Source: Spartobacteria bacterium (lineage in GTDB: Bacteria > Verrucomicrobiota > Verrucomicrobiia > Chthoniobacterales > Chthoniobacteraceae). From it: DNA of 47,165 bases. Of this stretch, positions 9,153-17,775 are shown piece by piece. How positions within the stretch are numbered: position 1 is the first letter of the stretch; every line of letters begins with the position of its first letter. The position numbers and the translations under genes are program-made. The notes beneath the pieces were generated by a model that was not told the DNA's origin, searched no databases, and saw only the letters and a list, made by a program, of their open reading frames with translations. The DNA is taken from positions 1-47,165 of the forward strand of contig JAJPJG010000024.1 of NCBI GenBank assembly GCA_021324395.1, read 5' to 3'.

Positions 9153-9320
9153 GTTTGGAAATGCCATTTCCAGTCCTGAAAGTTGAGTTTCCAGCGCTGG
9201 AAGTCTGGTTTCCAAAGATGGAAACCGCATCCTAAACGCTGGAAATGGGATTCGCCGCGATGGAATTCGGAACTTAAGCTCGGAGAATCGTAACTGAAGC
9301 GAATTTGGCTGGTTACGGAA
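9153..9320. repeat. Tandem array B: 7-8 degenerate 21-bp units of a second sequence family
   Basis: Starting at 9153, consecutive 21-bp blocks share the pattern cgcTGGAAa....tTTCCAa; the first five blocks are clear, blocks 6 and 7 weaker and block 8 doubtful. Dyads occur here too: TTCCAGCGCTGGAA at 9189-9202 is a perfect 14-bp palindrome, and GGAAATG-C-CATTTCC spans 9157-9171. The period equals that of array A but the sequence differs. The last block overlaps the stop codon of the SBBP gene, which ends at 9313. Confidence 0.8.
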
Positions 9321-12300
9321 GCGAATCGATCTTGTATATGCCGATGGTGCCATCGGTGAAAGTCGCGCGGAAAACGAGATTGCCGATGACTGCGTCGAAG
9401 CTGCGAGTTTGGCCCGTTACACTGGGAGCAAGTTCGAAAATGCCGATTTTCTTCACCTTTTTCAATGTGCCTTGAAAATTGAGCATGTCGCCTTTGCGCA
9501 CGATGGGCGTGGGGATGCCATTGCTGCCAACGATCCAGACGCCTTGATTTTGCACGGCAGGCACGCCGCTCAAGGTCGCGAAAATGATGACGCCGCCGAC
9601 ATCGGGCAGCACGATTTGATTAAACGCTGAAAATTTTCCGCCGCCCGATGCGTTGTCGCCTTTGCGCACGATCAATTTCAATGTGCCGTCGGCATCCGAC
9701 CAAATGCCGAGATCGTTGGTCGCATTCACGCCGCCGCCGTTTTTCAGTGTCCCGACAAATGCGATGCGATCGTTATTGTTGAGCACCGGATCGCTGAGCT
9801 TGGAAAAGACGGCACCCGTTGCGTTGCCGTCGCTGTCAGGCGCGGCGTTGCCTGTCCGCTCTGCGATTTTGAGCGTCGTGCCGCTCGTGAGCGCAATCGC
9901 GGATTTATTGCTGCCGTTGATTCCATTGCCGCTGAGCACGGCTGAAAAAGCGATGTTACCATTCGCATTTACTGTCGGTTCTCCCAGCGACTTAACCGTC
10001 GCACCGCCGAACGAAGCCGGCGACTGGCCGGTCGTGATCGGAATTTTTGTGGAAAAGCTGTGTGTCTGCGGATTTCCCAACACGATGACACCGCTGTTGC
10101 CGGCATCCAGGCGCAGATAAACTACGTTGCCATTTATGGTATCAATCGAGCGGCTCTGTCCGATGACATCGGGCAGCGGTTTGAACGCGATGATTTTTTT
10201 GGTTGAGCCGCCCATGCGGTCGAGCAACGTCAACGCGCCCGAGTTATCAGTTCCGAAAAAGCCGAAGCCGTTGGCGACAAAATTCGCACTCCCTTTGATC
10301 TTCGCCAGCAACGCGATTCCCCCAGCCTGATCCACAGCGATCTGGGCGAATCCCGTGATCGTTGCGCTGCCAGGATTCGCACCGGGCACGTTGTCGCCCA
10401 CGCGCGAAACGATGCGTGTCGAGCCGCTCTGGAAAAGATAGACGGCGATATCGTTGTGCGAAGTTGCATCGCCGGTTCCGGGTTTTAGCGTGCCGAGAAA
10501 TGCGAGCACCCCGCTGCCACTCAAGACCGGGTCGCTCAATTTCGTAAACGTGGCGCCGGTCACCGTGTCGGTGCCACCCACCTGCGCGACGACCGTGGGC
10601 GTCGTCCCGCTGAAAAGCAAAATTTCGGCGTTCCTCGAGCCGGTGGGAACCACACGATAAGCGATCTCGGCCGCAGCGTCGATCGCTGGCGGTCCGGCCT
10701 CCGCTGCGATGAACCTGCCAAGCACCGGGTTAATCTTGGTGACGAAGAAATCTTTGCCGCCGGTATTGGCCGTTTGGAACACATGGGGCGTGATGGGGAA
10801 GTCGGTTGACCGCGTTCCCCCGACGACATAAGCGGTGCCTGTCGGATCCACAGCGATGCCATAGCCATCGTCTCCGTCACTGCCGCCGAGGTAGCTCGAA
10901 TAAACCAGCGCGCTGCCATCCGGGGTGAATTCTGTGACGAAAGCATCGTCGGCTCCTATGGTGTCGCCTGCCTTTGACTGGAATGCGTCCATGATCGGGA
11001 AGTCGGTGGAACCCGTGATGCCTGTGACATAGGCATCGCCCGCTGCATCCACGGCGATCGCCTCGCATTGGTTATAGTTGCTACCGCCGAGGAAAGTGGA
11101 ATAGACCTGTGCGGTGCCATCGACGGTTAACTTGGTCACGAAGCCGTTGCTGCCACTGAAAGGACCTCCAGTCGAGAAAACCGTCTGAAATGCCCCGGTA
11201 GTGGTGGGAAAGTCGGACGAATTCGTCGAGCCGGCCACATAAGCTTCACCTGCGCTATTCACGGCGATCCCAATTCCCTGATCGCCATTGCTGCCGCCGA
11301 GGTAGGTGGAATAGACTGTTTGGCCGGTGTTGTTGAGTTTTGTGACAAAGGCAGTGCCATTGTTGCCGCCATTTGGATTGGTTGTCTGGAACGCTCCCGT
11401 GGTCGTCGGAAAATTGGTCGATTGAGTTGCCCCGGTCACATAGGCATTGCCGTTTGTGTCCACGGCGATGCCGCTTGCGTCTTGACTGGCACTCCCGCCG
11501 AATGAATTTGTAAAGAGAAGCCCCGTGCCATCGGCGCTGATTCTTGCCACGATCACGTTATCGTTGCCATCATGTCCAGCAACGTAGGCAGTTCTATCCG
11601 AGGCCACCGCGACGGCATTTCCCGCGCCGCCGCCGCCTACCAAACCCGAATAAACCAGCGCGCCGGTCGTGTCGAACTTCGCGACATAAGGCCCATCCGC
11701 GCTACTACCTGAGAGAATGGTGCCGGGCGTTCCGGGGTGCGCCTCGCCGGCGATGTATGCGTTGGCGTCCGTATCCACCGCCACGCCTGCGATAGTCGCT
11801 TTGGGTCCAAAGTAAGTGGCGTAAATGAGCGCGGTGCCAGCGACGTTGAGTTCGGCGATGACACCCTCGTCGTTGGTTTGAAAACCGCTGGCGGGAAAAT
11901 CGGTCGAAGCGGTTGACCCCGCGACCACGGCGTGCCCAAACTTATCCACCGCGATTCCCGGTCCGTCCTCGCCGCCGCTGGCAGTCTCATCGCCGCTTCC
12001 GCCGAGGAAGGTCGAGTAGGCCATGCTCGGGTCGATCACGAGCGGCTTGCTCGCGTCGTATTTCGCGATTTGAAAACTTACCTCGTTGCCGTAGTGCAGC
12101 ACATAATTGCCGGCGATTGTTTTGCGCTTGCCGCGCACCTGTTGATAAACGACCGGCTTGTGCCAGCGCACCGCACCGCTCGCTGTTTCGACCAAAAGAT
12201 TGCCCTGCTCATCCACATGCAGTTTTTCCGCGTCGTCGAAGCCGAGCCGGATGCACTTCGGATTCGCGCCCGGCGCGACGATGTAATCGTATTCGAGCTG

Positions 12301-12780
12301 CCGCTGGTTGCCGTAGTAAACAAGATCGACACCCGGATAGACTTTCTCGAAACGCACCTTCGCGTAAGTCGCGATACCCGCGCGCCATTTCGCCGGATCG
12401 TTGCCGATGTAGTAATTGACCACGCCCGGCAGCTTGTCGCACCCGGTGACTTTCGGCTCCGCGTTTGCGCCGAGCAATTTCATCCGGAGCGACGCGCCCT
12501 GCCCGTCGCGGCTCTTCGACAGCGCCAGCACCGCTTCATCGTTTGTCAAAAACAAGCTGTAGCTGCGCCCGCGCGAGAGGAATTTTACCCGCGCATCGGT
12601 CTGCCCGTCGTTCACCTCAAAGCTCAACGGCAATTTGCCGTAAGCCGCGTTGAGGCGTTGATCGGACGTGAATCGCTGCGACGGGTCCGCGCGAAGAGAA
12701 ACGGTGAGATCAGTGAACAACAAGCCGACGAGCAAAAACCGCATCGCGTCAGCAAAGTGGAACCCGGCAGACGTTTTCAT
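9313..12780 (-). CDS. Secreted SBBP beta-propeller protein with C-terminal DUF7453-like repeats
   Basis: Using the ATG at 12778-12780 (a TTG two codons upstream is possible), the protein has 1155 residues. A hydrophobic signal segment (MRFLLVGLLFTDL) precedes a probable cleavage near LRADP. Residues of about 40-240 resemble the DUF7948-type domain that often precedes SBBP repeats (SFEVNDGQTDARVKFLSRG, GVDLVYYGN). About eight SBBP-type blades follow to roughly residue 690, with recurring STYLGGS, GIAVD..G.AYV.G and T.S.DFP motifs. The rest holds three or more repeats with KLSDPVL and IAFLGTL/IAFVGTL, like DUF7453. It is probably an exported propeller protein that binds a ligand or partner at the envelope; no catalytic motif was seen. 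It stands alone, between lepA and the repeat arrays. Confidence 0.8.
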   Translation of the reverse strand: MKTSAGFHFADAMRFLLVGLLFTDLTVSLRADPSQRFTSDQRLNAAYGKLPLSFEVNDGQTDARVKFLSRGRSYSLFLTNDEAVLALSKSRDGQGASLRMKLLGANAEPKVTGCDKLPGVVNYYIGNDPAKWRAGIATYAKVRFEKVYPGVDLVYYGNQRQLEYDYIVAPGANPKCIRLGFDDAEKLHVDEQGNLLVETASGAVRWHKPVVYQQVRGKRKTIAGNYVLHYGNEVSFQIAKYDASKPLVIDPSMAYSTFLGGSGDETASGGEDGPGIAVDKFGHAVVAGSTASTDFPASGFQTNDEGVIAELNVAGTALIYATYFGPKATIAGVAVDTDANAYIAGEAHPGTPGTILSGSSADGPYVAKFDTTGALVYSGLVGGGGAGNAVAVASDRTAYVAGHDGNDNVIVARISADGTGLLFTNSFGGSASQDASGIAVDTNGNAYVTGATQSTNFPTTTGAFQTTNPNGGNNGTAFVTKLNNTGQTVYSTYLGGSNGDQGIGIAVNSAGEAYVAGSTNSSDFPTTTGAFQTVFSTGGPFSGSNGFVTKLTVDGTAQVYSTFLGGSNYNQCEAIAVDAAGDAYVTGITGSTDFPIMDAFQSKAGDTIGADDAFVTEFTPDGSALVYSSYLGGSDGDDGYGIAVDPTGTAYVVGGTRSTDFPITPHVFQTANTGGKDFFVTKINPVLGRFIAAEAGPPAIDAAAEIAYRVVPTGSRNAEILLFSGTTPTVVAQVGGTDTVTGATFTKLSDPVLSGSGVLAFLGTLKPGTGDATSHNDIAVYLFQSGSTRIVSRVGDNVPGANPGSATITGFAQIAVDQAGGIALLAKIKGSANFVANGFGFFGTDNSGALTLLDRMGGSTKKIIAFKPLPDVIGQSRSIDTINGNVVYLRLDAGNSGVIVLGNPQTHSFSTKIPITTGQSPASFGGATVKSLGEPTVNANGNIAFSAVLSGNGINGSNKSAIALTSGTTLKIAERTGNAAPDSDGNATGAVFSKLSDPVLNNNDRIAFVGTLKNGGGVNATNDLGIWSDADGTLKLIVRKGDNASGGGKFSAFNQIVLPDVGGVIIFATLSGVPAVQNQGVWIVGSNGIPTPIVRKGDMLNFQGTLKKVKKIGIFELAPSVTGQTRSFDAVIGNLVFRATFTDGTIGIYKIDSLP

Positions 12781-12792
12781 AGCCAACGGGCC

Positions 12793-12821
12793 TTTATAAC
12801 CGTCCTGTCACAAAAGCACAA
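12793..12821 (-). promoter_or_regulatory. Candidate sigma70-type promoter for the SBBP gene
   Basis: On the minus strand a -35-like TTGTGC (plus coordinates 12816-12821) is followed after exactly 17 bp by a -10-like TATAAA (12793-12798). Transcription would start near 12786, only a few bases before the ATG at 12780, so the transcript would be leaderless or nearly so. This fits the missing Shine-Dalgarno sequence. Confidence 0.5.
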
Positions 12822-12854
12822 GTCATCTTCCCCTGAAGAGGCGTGCGCTTTCGT

Positions 12855-14651
12855 TTAGCTCGACTTCAGCACTTCGATGAAGGCTTCCTGCGGGATGTTG
12901 ACCTTGCCGATGCTCTTCATCCGCTTTTTGCCTTCCTTTTGCTTTTCCAAAAGTTTGCGTTTGCGCGAAATGTCGCCGCCGTAGCATTTCGCGGTCACGT
13001 CCTTCCGCATGGCGCTCACGCTTTCGCGCGCGATGATTTTTCCGCCGATGGCTGCCTGAATCGCGACCTGGTAGAGCTGGGTCGGGATGACTTCTTTGAG
13101 CTTCGCCGCGAGCTGGCGGCCGCGTCCCTCGGCTTTGTCGCGATGGACGATGGAGCTGAATGCATCCACCGGCTCGCCGTTGACGAGGATGTCGAGCTTG
13201 ACGAGCTTGTCGGCGCGATGGCCGGCGTGCTCGTAGTCCATCGAGCCGTAACCGCGCGTGATGGACTTAATCTTGTCGTTGAAATCGACGAGGATCTCCG
13301 CCAGCGGCATCACGCAGGAGAGCATCACGCGCTTCGTGTCGAGCGTCTCGGTGTGATCGAGCACGCCGCGCTTGTCCATGATGAGCTGCATGAGCGGCGA
13401 GATGTATTCGTTGGGCACCATGATGAAGCACTTCACGATCGGCTCGCGGATTTCGTCGATGACGCTGAAGTCGGGCAGGAACTCCGGGTTGTCCACGTTC
13501 AGCATTTCGCCGTTGGTTTTTAAAACTTCGTAAATCACCGACGGATACGTGGCGATGATGTCCATGTCGTATTCGCGGCGCAGGCGCTCGAGGATGATTT
13601 CCATGTGGAGCAGCCCGAGAAAGCCGCAGCGGAAGCCGAAGCCGAGCGCGACACTGCTCTCGGCCTGGTAGACAAAGGAGGAGTCGTTGAGCTGGAGCTT
13701 CGCCATCGCGGCTTTGAGGTGCTCGAAGTCGGCGGTGTTGATGGGATAAACGCCGCTGAAAACCATCGGCTGGATTTCCTGGAAGCCGGGCAACGGCTGG
13801 GTCGCGGGGAACTTCGTGCCGGTGAGGGTGTCGCCGATTTTGATTTCGCTGGAGGCTTTGATGTTCGCAATGACGTAGCCGGTGTCGCCGGGCTCGAGTT
13901 TTTCGCGGGCCTCCATCTTCGGGGTGAAGACGCCGACCTCTTTCACTTCGTAAGGGCGGTTGTTGCTCATCATTTTCACGCCGTCGCCGGCACGGAGCGA
14001 GCCGCTCATCATGCGGACGTAGGTGACGACGCCGCGATAGCTGTCGAAGGTCGAGTCAAAAACCAGCGCGCGCACTTTTTCGTCGTCCCATTTTTTCGGT
14101 GCGGGAATGCGATGGATCACCGCTTCCAAAATCTCCTCGATGCCGAGGCCCACTTTTGCGCTGGCGAGAATCGCCTCCTCGGCGGGAATCGAGAGGATGT
14201 CCTCGAGTTGCCTTTTTACCGTCGGAATGTCGGAGTTCGGCAGATCGATTTTGTTGATCACCGGGATGATCGTCAGCCCCTGCTTGTTCGCGAGATGAAC
14301 ATTCGCGACCGTCTGCGCCTCGACCCCCTGCGCCGCGTCCACGATCACCAGCGCGCCTTCACACGCCGCGAGCGAGCGGGAGACTTCGTAGGCAAAATCG
14401 ACGTGCCCCGGCGTGTCGAGCAGGTTGAGTTTGTAAACGTGCCCGTCTTTCGCGCGATAGCGCATCGCGACCGGATGCATCTTGATCGTGATGCCGCGTT
14501 CGCGCTCGAGATCCATCGCGTCGAGATGCTGATCCTGCGCCTCGCGGTCGGCGACGGTGCCGGTCACCTGCAACAACCGGTCGGAAAGAGTCGTCTTTCC
14601 GTGATCAATGTGGGCGATGATGCAGAAATTGCGCGTGCGTTCGATGGACAT
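12855..14651 (-). CDS. lepA: Elongation factor 4 (LepA), translational GTPase
   Basis: A protein of 598 residues, the normal length for LepA. G1 is AHIDHGKTT at residues 13-21, followed by RERGITIKMHP (switch I), DTPGHVDF (G3) and NKIDLP (G4). EF-G-like domains II, III and V follow, and the LepA-specific C-terminal domain ends with the basic segment KQKEGKKRMKSIGKVNIPQEAFIEVL. The SVALGFGFRCGFLGLLHMEI stretch is strongly conserved in LepA. It binds ribosomes with GTP and affects elongation and ribosome maturation under stress; it is cytosolic or membrane-associated. The start is ATG 14649-14651. It is transcribed left, 91 bp after the transglutaminase-like gene. Confidence 0.97.
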   Translation of the reverse strand: MSIERTRNFCIIAHIDHGKTTLSDRLLQVTGTVADREAQDQHLDAMDLERERGITIKMHPVAMRYRAKDGHVYKLNLLDTPGHVDFAYEVSRSLAACEGALVIVDAAQGVEAQTVANVHLANKQGLTIIPVINKIDLPNSDIPTVKRQLEDILSIPAEEAILASAKVGLGIEEILEAVIHRIPAPKKWDDEKVRALVFDSTFDSYRGVVTYVRMMSGSLRAGDGVKMMSNNRPYEVKEVGVFTPKMEAREKLEPGDTGYVIANIKASSEIKIGDTLTGTKFPATQPLPGFQEIQPMVFSGVYPINTADFEHLKAAMAKLQLNDSSFVYQAESSVALGFGFRCGFLGLLHMEIILERLRREYDMDIIATYPSVIYEVLKTNGEMLNVDNPEFLPDFSVIDEIREPIVKCFIMVPNEYISPLMQLIMDKRGVLDHTETLDTKRVMLSCVMPLAEILVDFNDKIKSITRGYGSMDYEHAGHRADKLVKLDILVNGEPVDAFSSIVHRDKAEGRGRQLAAKLKEVIPTQLYQVAIQAAIGGKIIARESVSAMRKDVTAKCYGGDISRKRKLLEKQKEGKKRMKSIGKVNIPQEAFIEVLKSS

Positions 14652-14742
14652 GCGGAGCGGGAGACTATGCGGAGCAATACGGGCGTGGTCAACTGTGGCG
14701 CATGCGCTTCGTCAGGCGACTCGTCGCAGCCGTCGTCAACCG

Positions 14743-15990
14743 CTACGGCATCGCCTTCTCGTAAGCGATCGGCATCACGCCCTGGTCGCGCGCGGTGCCG
14801 ATATCGACGATCTGGTATTGAGGATCGTTGCCGGAATCGAACCGGTGTTTGTGTCTGCGGAAATCTTCGGTCGCTTCCGCCGTGGCGGCTTTGAATGACT
14901 TCCACGCTGCGCCTCGCTGTGCGGCACCGAGCTTTTGGTCGAGGCCTCTGAGTTCCTTGATCAATTTCGCTTCGGCCGGCTTCACGTCTTCGCCGAGCGT
15001 CGTCGTGTCGATCGCGATCGCGGCGTTGCTGTCTTCGTCGTCATCGAGATACACGCCGACATACATGTGGCCGGGCACGAGCACGAGGAACGGATCCATC
15101 TCGAGCTTGCGCAAAATCGACGCGAAGAGCGCGCTGCCGTCGACGCAATTCGCTTGTGCCGAGCCGAGCGCATCCTCGAGAAAACGCACGTGCTGGCTGA
15201 GCACGAGCCGCGAACCGCCCGGCGTCGCGGTCGTGTTCGAATAACGAATGCCGTGATCCTGCAGTGCGCGCCAGATCGCGAACGCCTGCCGCACGACTTT
15301 CGTGCGCGAGCCCGCTTGATAACCGTCAAACGCAGTGACGATTTTTGTCGCGAGCGCTTCTTTTAAAATTGTGTCGATGAGCGGATGGCTCTCATTCACG
15401 TAAGCTGCGAACATCCAGCTCATGTCCACATAGCCGCGATCATTGGTGCTTTTCTTTTTCGTCGCGGTCTTTGTCGATTTTTTTGGCGCGTTCGGCAGCG
15501 CGTCCTCGGAATCGGCGACGCCGTAGGGACAATCGTCGATCGAGTGCACATTCACGGTTTCCATTTGCTCGCCGAGCGGCTGTCCATCGAGCTCCACCGC
15601 GAACGCGACGTTCAGCGGCCGTTGCTGAAAAACGTGGCGCATCTTGTCGAATTTGTAGCTAATCTTCGGCGCGATCGAATACTCGCGATCGGTTGCGGGA
15701 ATTTTGATCGTGAACGTGCACGCCTCCATCAATGCATTTTCGCGCACACTGATTTTTACGAGCGAATTCGCCGGCGCGTTTTTAATCGCGATGCCGAGCA
15801 GCCCCGTCTGATCGCCGAGCAATTTCGGATCGCGCTTCACTTTCGGATCCGGCTTCATCGTCGCAGTCGCGAGGATCAGCGACGAAAAAAGCTGGCCGTC
15901 CATGTCCGCCGCCGGCTGCCACTCGACCTCCGCGCGCAGCGGCAAAACGAGCGCGAGCAGGGCGAGAAAAATGCAGGGCGGCAATTTCAT
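14743..15990 (-). CDS. Secreted transglutaminase-like (papain-fold) protein
   Basis: Starting at ATG 15988-15990 gives 415 residues and an N-terminal signal peptide (MKLPPCIFLALLALVLPLRA). An upstream in-frame start would add 55 residues but would overlap the divergent gmhA and bury the signal peptide. The C-terminal half contains a transglutaminase-like triad: Cys282 in NCVDGSALFASIL, His308 in PGHMYVGVYLD and Asp328 in IAIDTT. The N-terminal 180 residues form an uncharacterised beta-rich region, followed by a basic linker (KKSTKTATKKKSTND). Proteins of this fold cleave or crosslink amide bonds, and an exported protease or envelope-remodelling role is inferred. Transglutaminases often accompany the ATP-grasp/alpha-E pair, which lies about 2 kb to the right, but this one is not in that operon. 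Confidence 0.75.
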   Translation of the reverse strand: MKLPPCIFLALLALVLPLRAEVEWQPAADMDGQLFSSLILATATMKPDPKVKRDPKLLGDQTGLLGIAIKNAPANSLVKISVRENALMEACTFTIKIPATDREYSIAPKISYKFDKMRHVFQQRPLNVAFAVELDGQPLGEQMETVNVHSIDDCPYGVADSEDALPNAPKKSTKTATKKKSTNDRGYVDMSWMFAAYVNESHPLIDTILKEALATKIVTAFDGYQAGSRTKVVRQAFAIWRALQDHGIRYSNTTATPGGSRLVLSQHVRFLEDALGSAQANCVDGSALFASILRKLEMDPFLVLVPGHMYVGVYLDDDEDSNAAIAIDTTTLGEDVKPAEAKLIKELRGLDQKLGAAQRGAAWKSFKAATAEATEDFRRHKHRFDSGNDPQYQIVDIGTARDQGVMPIAYEKAMP

Positions 15991-16074
15991 CGGCGGGCAA
16001 TTTGCCAGAAGTTGGCGCATGCGGCAACAGATTGAAATTGGTTTCGGCGCGCGGCTCGCGTAGAGCTTTTCGGC

Positions 16075-16641
16075 GTGAGCACTCTCCAAAACGCGATTGG
16101 CGCAGCGATCGATACATTTCGATCCCTCGCGCCACTCGAGCCGCAACTCGAGCACGCGGCGGAGCTGGTTCGCGATTGTTTAAAAAGCGGCAACAAGCTG
16201 CTGGTTTGCGGCAATGGCGGCAGCGCCGCCGACGGCGCGGATTTTTCCACCGAGTTCACCTGCCGGTTCGTGAATGACCGCCATCCGTTTCCCGCGATCA
16301 ATCTCGCCGCGAGCGAGAGCCTCGTCACGGCGACCGGCAACGACTACGGCTTCGACGAAATCTTTGCGCGCCAGGTGCGCGCCTACGGAAAAAAGGGCGA
16401 TGTGCTCGTGGCGATCACCACGAGCGGCAATTCGCGCAACATCATCCGCGCGATCGAGGAGGCGAAAAACGCCGGCATGCACACGATCGCCCTGCTCGGC
16501 AAGGACGGCGGCGCCGCGCGCGGGATGGCCGAAGCCGAGTTGCTCGTCGCGCAAATGACGACGGCGCGCGTGCAGGAAGCGCACAAGTTTTTGCTGCACA
16601 CGCTTTGCGAAATCGTGGAGCCCGACCTGCAGGCAAGCTGA
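16075..16641 (+). CDS. gmhA: SIS-domain sedoheptulose-7-phosphate isomerase-like protein
   Basis: A protein of 188 residues starting at GTG 16075. The sugar isomerase fold shows CGNGGSAADGADFSTEF (residues about 43-60), LVAITTSGNSRNI and a C-terminal QEAHKFLLHTLCEIVE helix whose histidine and glutamate match GmhA active-site residues. GmhA converts sedoheptulose 7-phosphate to heptose 7-phosphate for lipopolysaccharide heptose synthesis in the cytoplasm. DiaA, a DnaA-binding SIS protein, is the main alternative since the sequences are close, but the conserved Glu and His favour GmhA. No other heptose gene is nearby. The prepilin peptidase gene begins 3 bp after its stop, so the two are probably cotranscribed. 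Confidence 0.85.
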   Translation: MSTLQNAIGAAIDTFRSLAPLEPQLEHAAELVRDCLKSGNKLLVCGNGGSAADGADFSTEFTCRFVNDRHPFPAINLAASESLVTATGNDYGFDEIFARQVRAYGKKGDVLVAITTSGNSRNIIRAIEEAKNAGMHTIALLGKDGGAARGMAEAELLVAQMTTARVQEAHKFLLHTLCEIVEPDLQAS

Positions 16642-16644
16642 CGC

Positions 16645-17775
16645 GTGGAAATCGCCATTTACGAATACATTTTCGATGCGTTTGCGTTTGTTTTGGGCGC
16701 GATCGTCGGCTCGTTTCTCAACGTCTGCATTTACCGGATGCCGCTCGGGCTGTCGGTGAATGAGCCGCGCCGCTCGTTTTGTCCGCATTGCAAAAAACAA
16801 ATTCCGTGGTCGCAAAATCTGCCGCTGATTTCCTGGCTCGCGCTGCGCGGAAAATGCGCGAACTGCGGCGCGCCGATCGCATTTCGTTACTTCGGCGTCG
16901 AGCTGCTCACGGCGGTGCTGTTCCTCGCCGTATGGCTTAAATACTGGGCGGCCGGCCAATGGGTGCTCGCGTTTCCGTATTGGATTTTTGTCAGCCTGCT
17001 GATCGTCGCGACGTTTGTGGATTTCGAGCATTTCATCATTCCCGATGAAATCACCATCGGCGGAACGGTCGCCGGCGTTCTGCTCAGTTTCGCGATTCCG
17101 CTAATGATGCAGGCGTCCGTGCCGGCGCGTTTGATGGAGTCGAGCTTGTGGAGCCTGGTCTGGTCAGCGCTCGGCGCAGCGGTCGGTTACGTGACGTTAT
17201 GGTGCGTGGTCGAGCTCGGCAAAAAGGCATTCGGAAAAAAACGCATCGCGTTTGAGCGAGCGGAAAAATTCATGTGGATGCGCGATGGCGACGATGCGGA
17301 CTTGCAGGTCGGCGACGAAAAAATGCGCTGGAGCGATTTGTTTTCGCGCGAGACGGACCAGCTCATCATGCGCTGCGGATCGGTCGAGGTGAAAGGCGTG
17401 ACGATCGAAAGCACGACCGTTCGCTTTTTTTACAACCGTTTGGTTACGGACGGTGGCGAATTTGAGCTGGAGAAACTCGACACGATTTCCGGCACCGTTT
17501 TCGAAATCGTCATTCCGCGTGAAGCGATGGGTTTTGGCGACGTGAAATTCATCGCATGCATCGGCGCATTTCTCGGCTGGCAGGCCGTGTTTTTCACAAT
17601 CATGACTGCTTCGGTGCTCGGCGCAGTTGTCGGCGTGGTGACGATCGCGCTCGGCCATCGCGAATGGTCGGCGAAAATTCCGTTCGGCCCTTATCTCGCG
17701 TTCGGCGCGTTGCTGTGGCTCTTCGCGGGTTGGGAAATCGTGGAATGGTATGTGCGGCTGATGGCGCCGCGCTGA
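16645..17775 (+). CDS. pilD: Prepilin peptidase (A24 family) with a large inserted domain
   Basis: A protein of 376 residues starting at GTG 16645. After a first membrane helix comes GSFLNVCIYRMP, then two zinc-type pairs, Cys46/Cys49 and Cys71/Cys74, as in the N-methyltransferase region of PilD. The catalytic aspartates are Asp126 in FVDFEHFIIPDE and Asp299 in GFGDVKF. These are about 173 residues apart, against about 60-65 in characterised enzymes. The extra segment (about residues 185-295) is hydrophilic and has KRIAFERAEKFMWMRDG and TIESTTVRFFYNR. The enzyme cleaves and methylates prepilins in the inner membrane. The twitching ATPases at 29.9-32.1 kb are likely functional partners. The stop abuts the convergent alpha-E gene with no gap. 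Confidence 0.88.
   Translation: MEIAIYEYIFDAFAFVLGAIVGSFLNVCIYRMPLGLSVNEPRRSFCPHCKKQIPWSQNLPLISWLALRGKCANCGAPIAFRYFGVELLTAVLFLAVWLKYWAAGQWVLAFPYWIFVSLLIVATFVDFEHFIIPDEITIGGTVAGVLLSFAIPLMMQASVPARLMESSLWSLVWSALGAAVGYVTLWCVVELGKKAFGKKRIAFERAEKFMWMRDGDDADLQVGDEKMRWSDLFSRETDQLIMRCGSVEVKGVTIESTTVRFFYNRLVTDGGEFELEKLDTISGTVFEIVIPREAMGFGDVKFIACIGAFLGWQAVFFTIMTASVLGAVVGVVTIALGHREWSAKIPFGPYLAFGALLWLFAGWEIVEWYVRLMAPR

Noticed and set aside
8826..9179. Open frames on both strands across the 21-bp arrays (also 8642-9019 and 9138-9353, minus).
   Set aside because: The 21-bp period keeps frames open automatically. The predicted peptides are simple seven-residue repeats without a credible start or domain, so the repeats are treated as non-coding.
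8734..9320. CRISPR array.
   Set aside because: Units are contiguous without unique spacers, unit sequences diverge, and no cas gene is present.
13605..14894. 429-codon open frame antisense to lepA.
   Set aside because: lepA is certain from its motifs; the antisense product has no recognisable domain.
15991..16155. 55-residue N-terminal extension of the transglutaminase-like protein.
   Set aside because: It would overlap the divergent gmhA and bury a good signal peptide that starts at the ATG ending at 15990.
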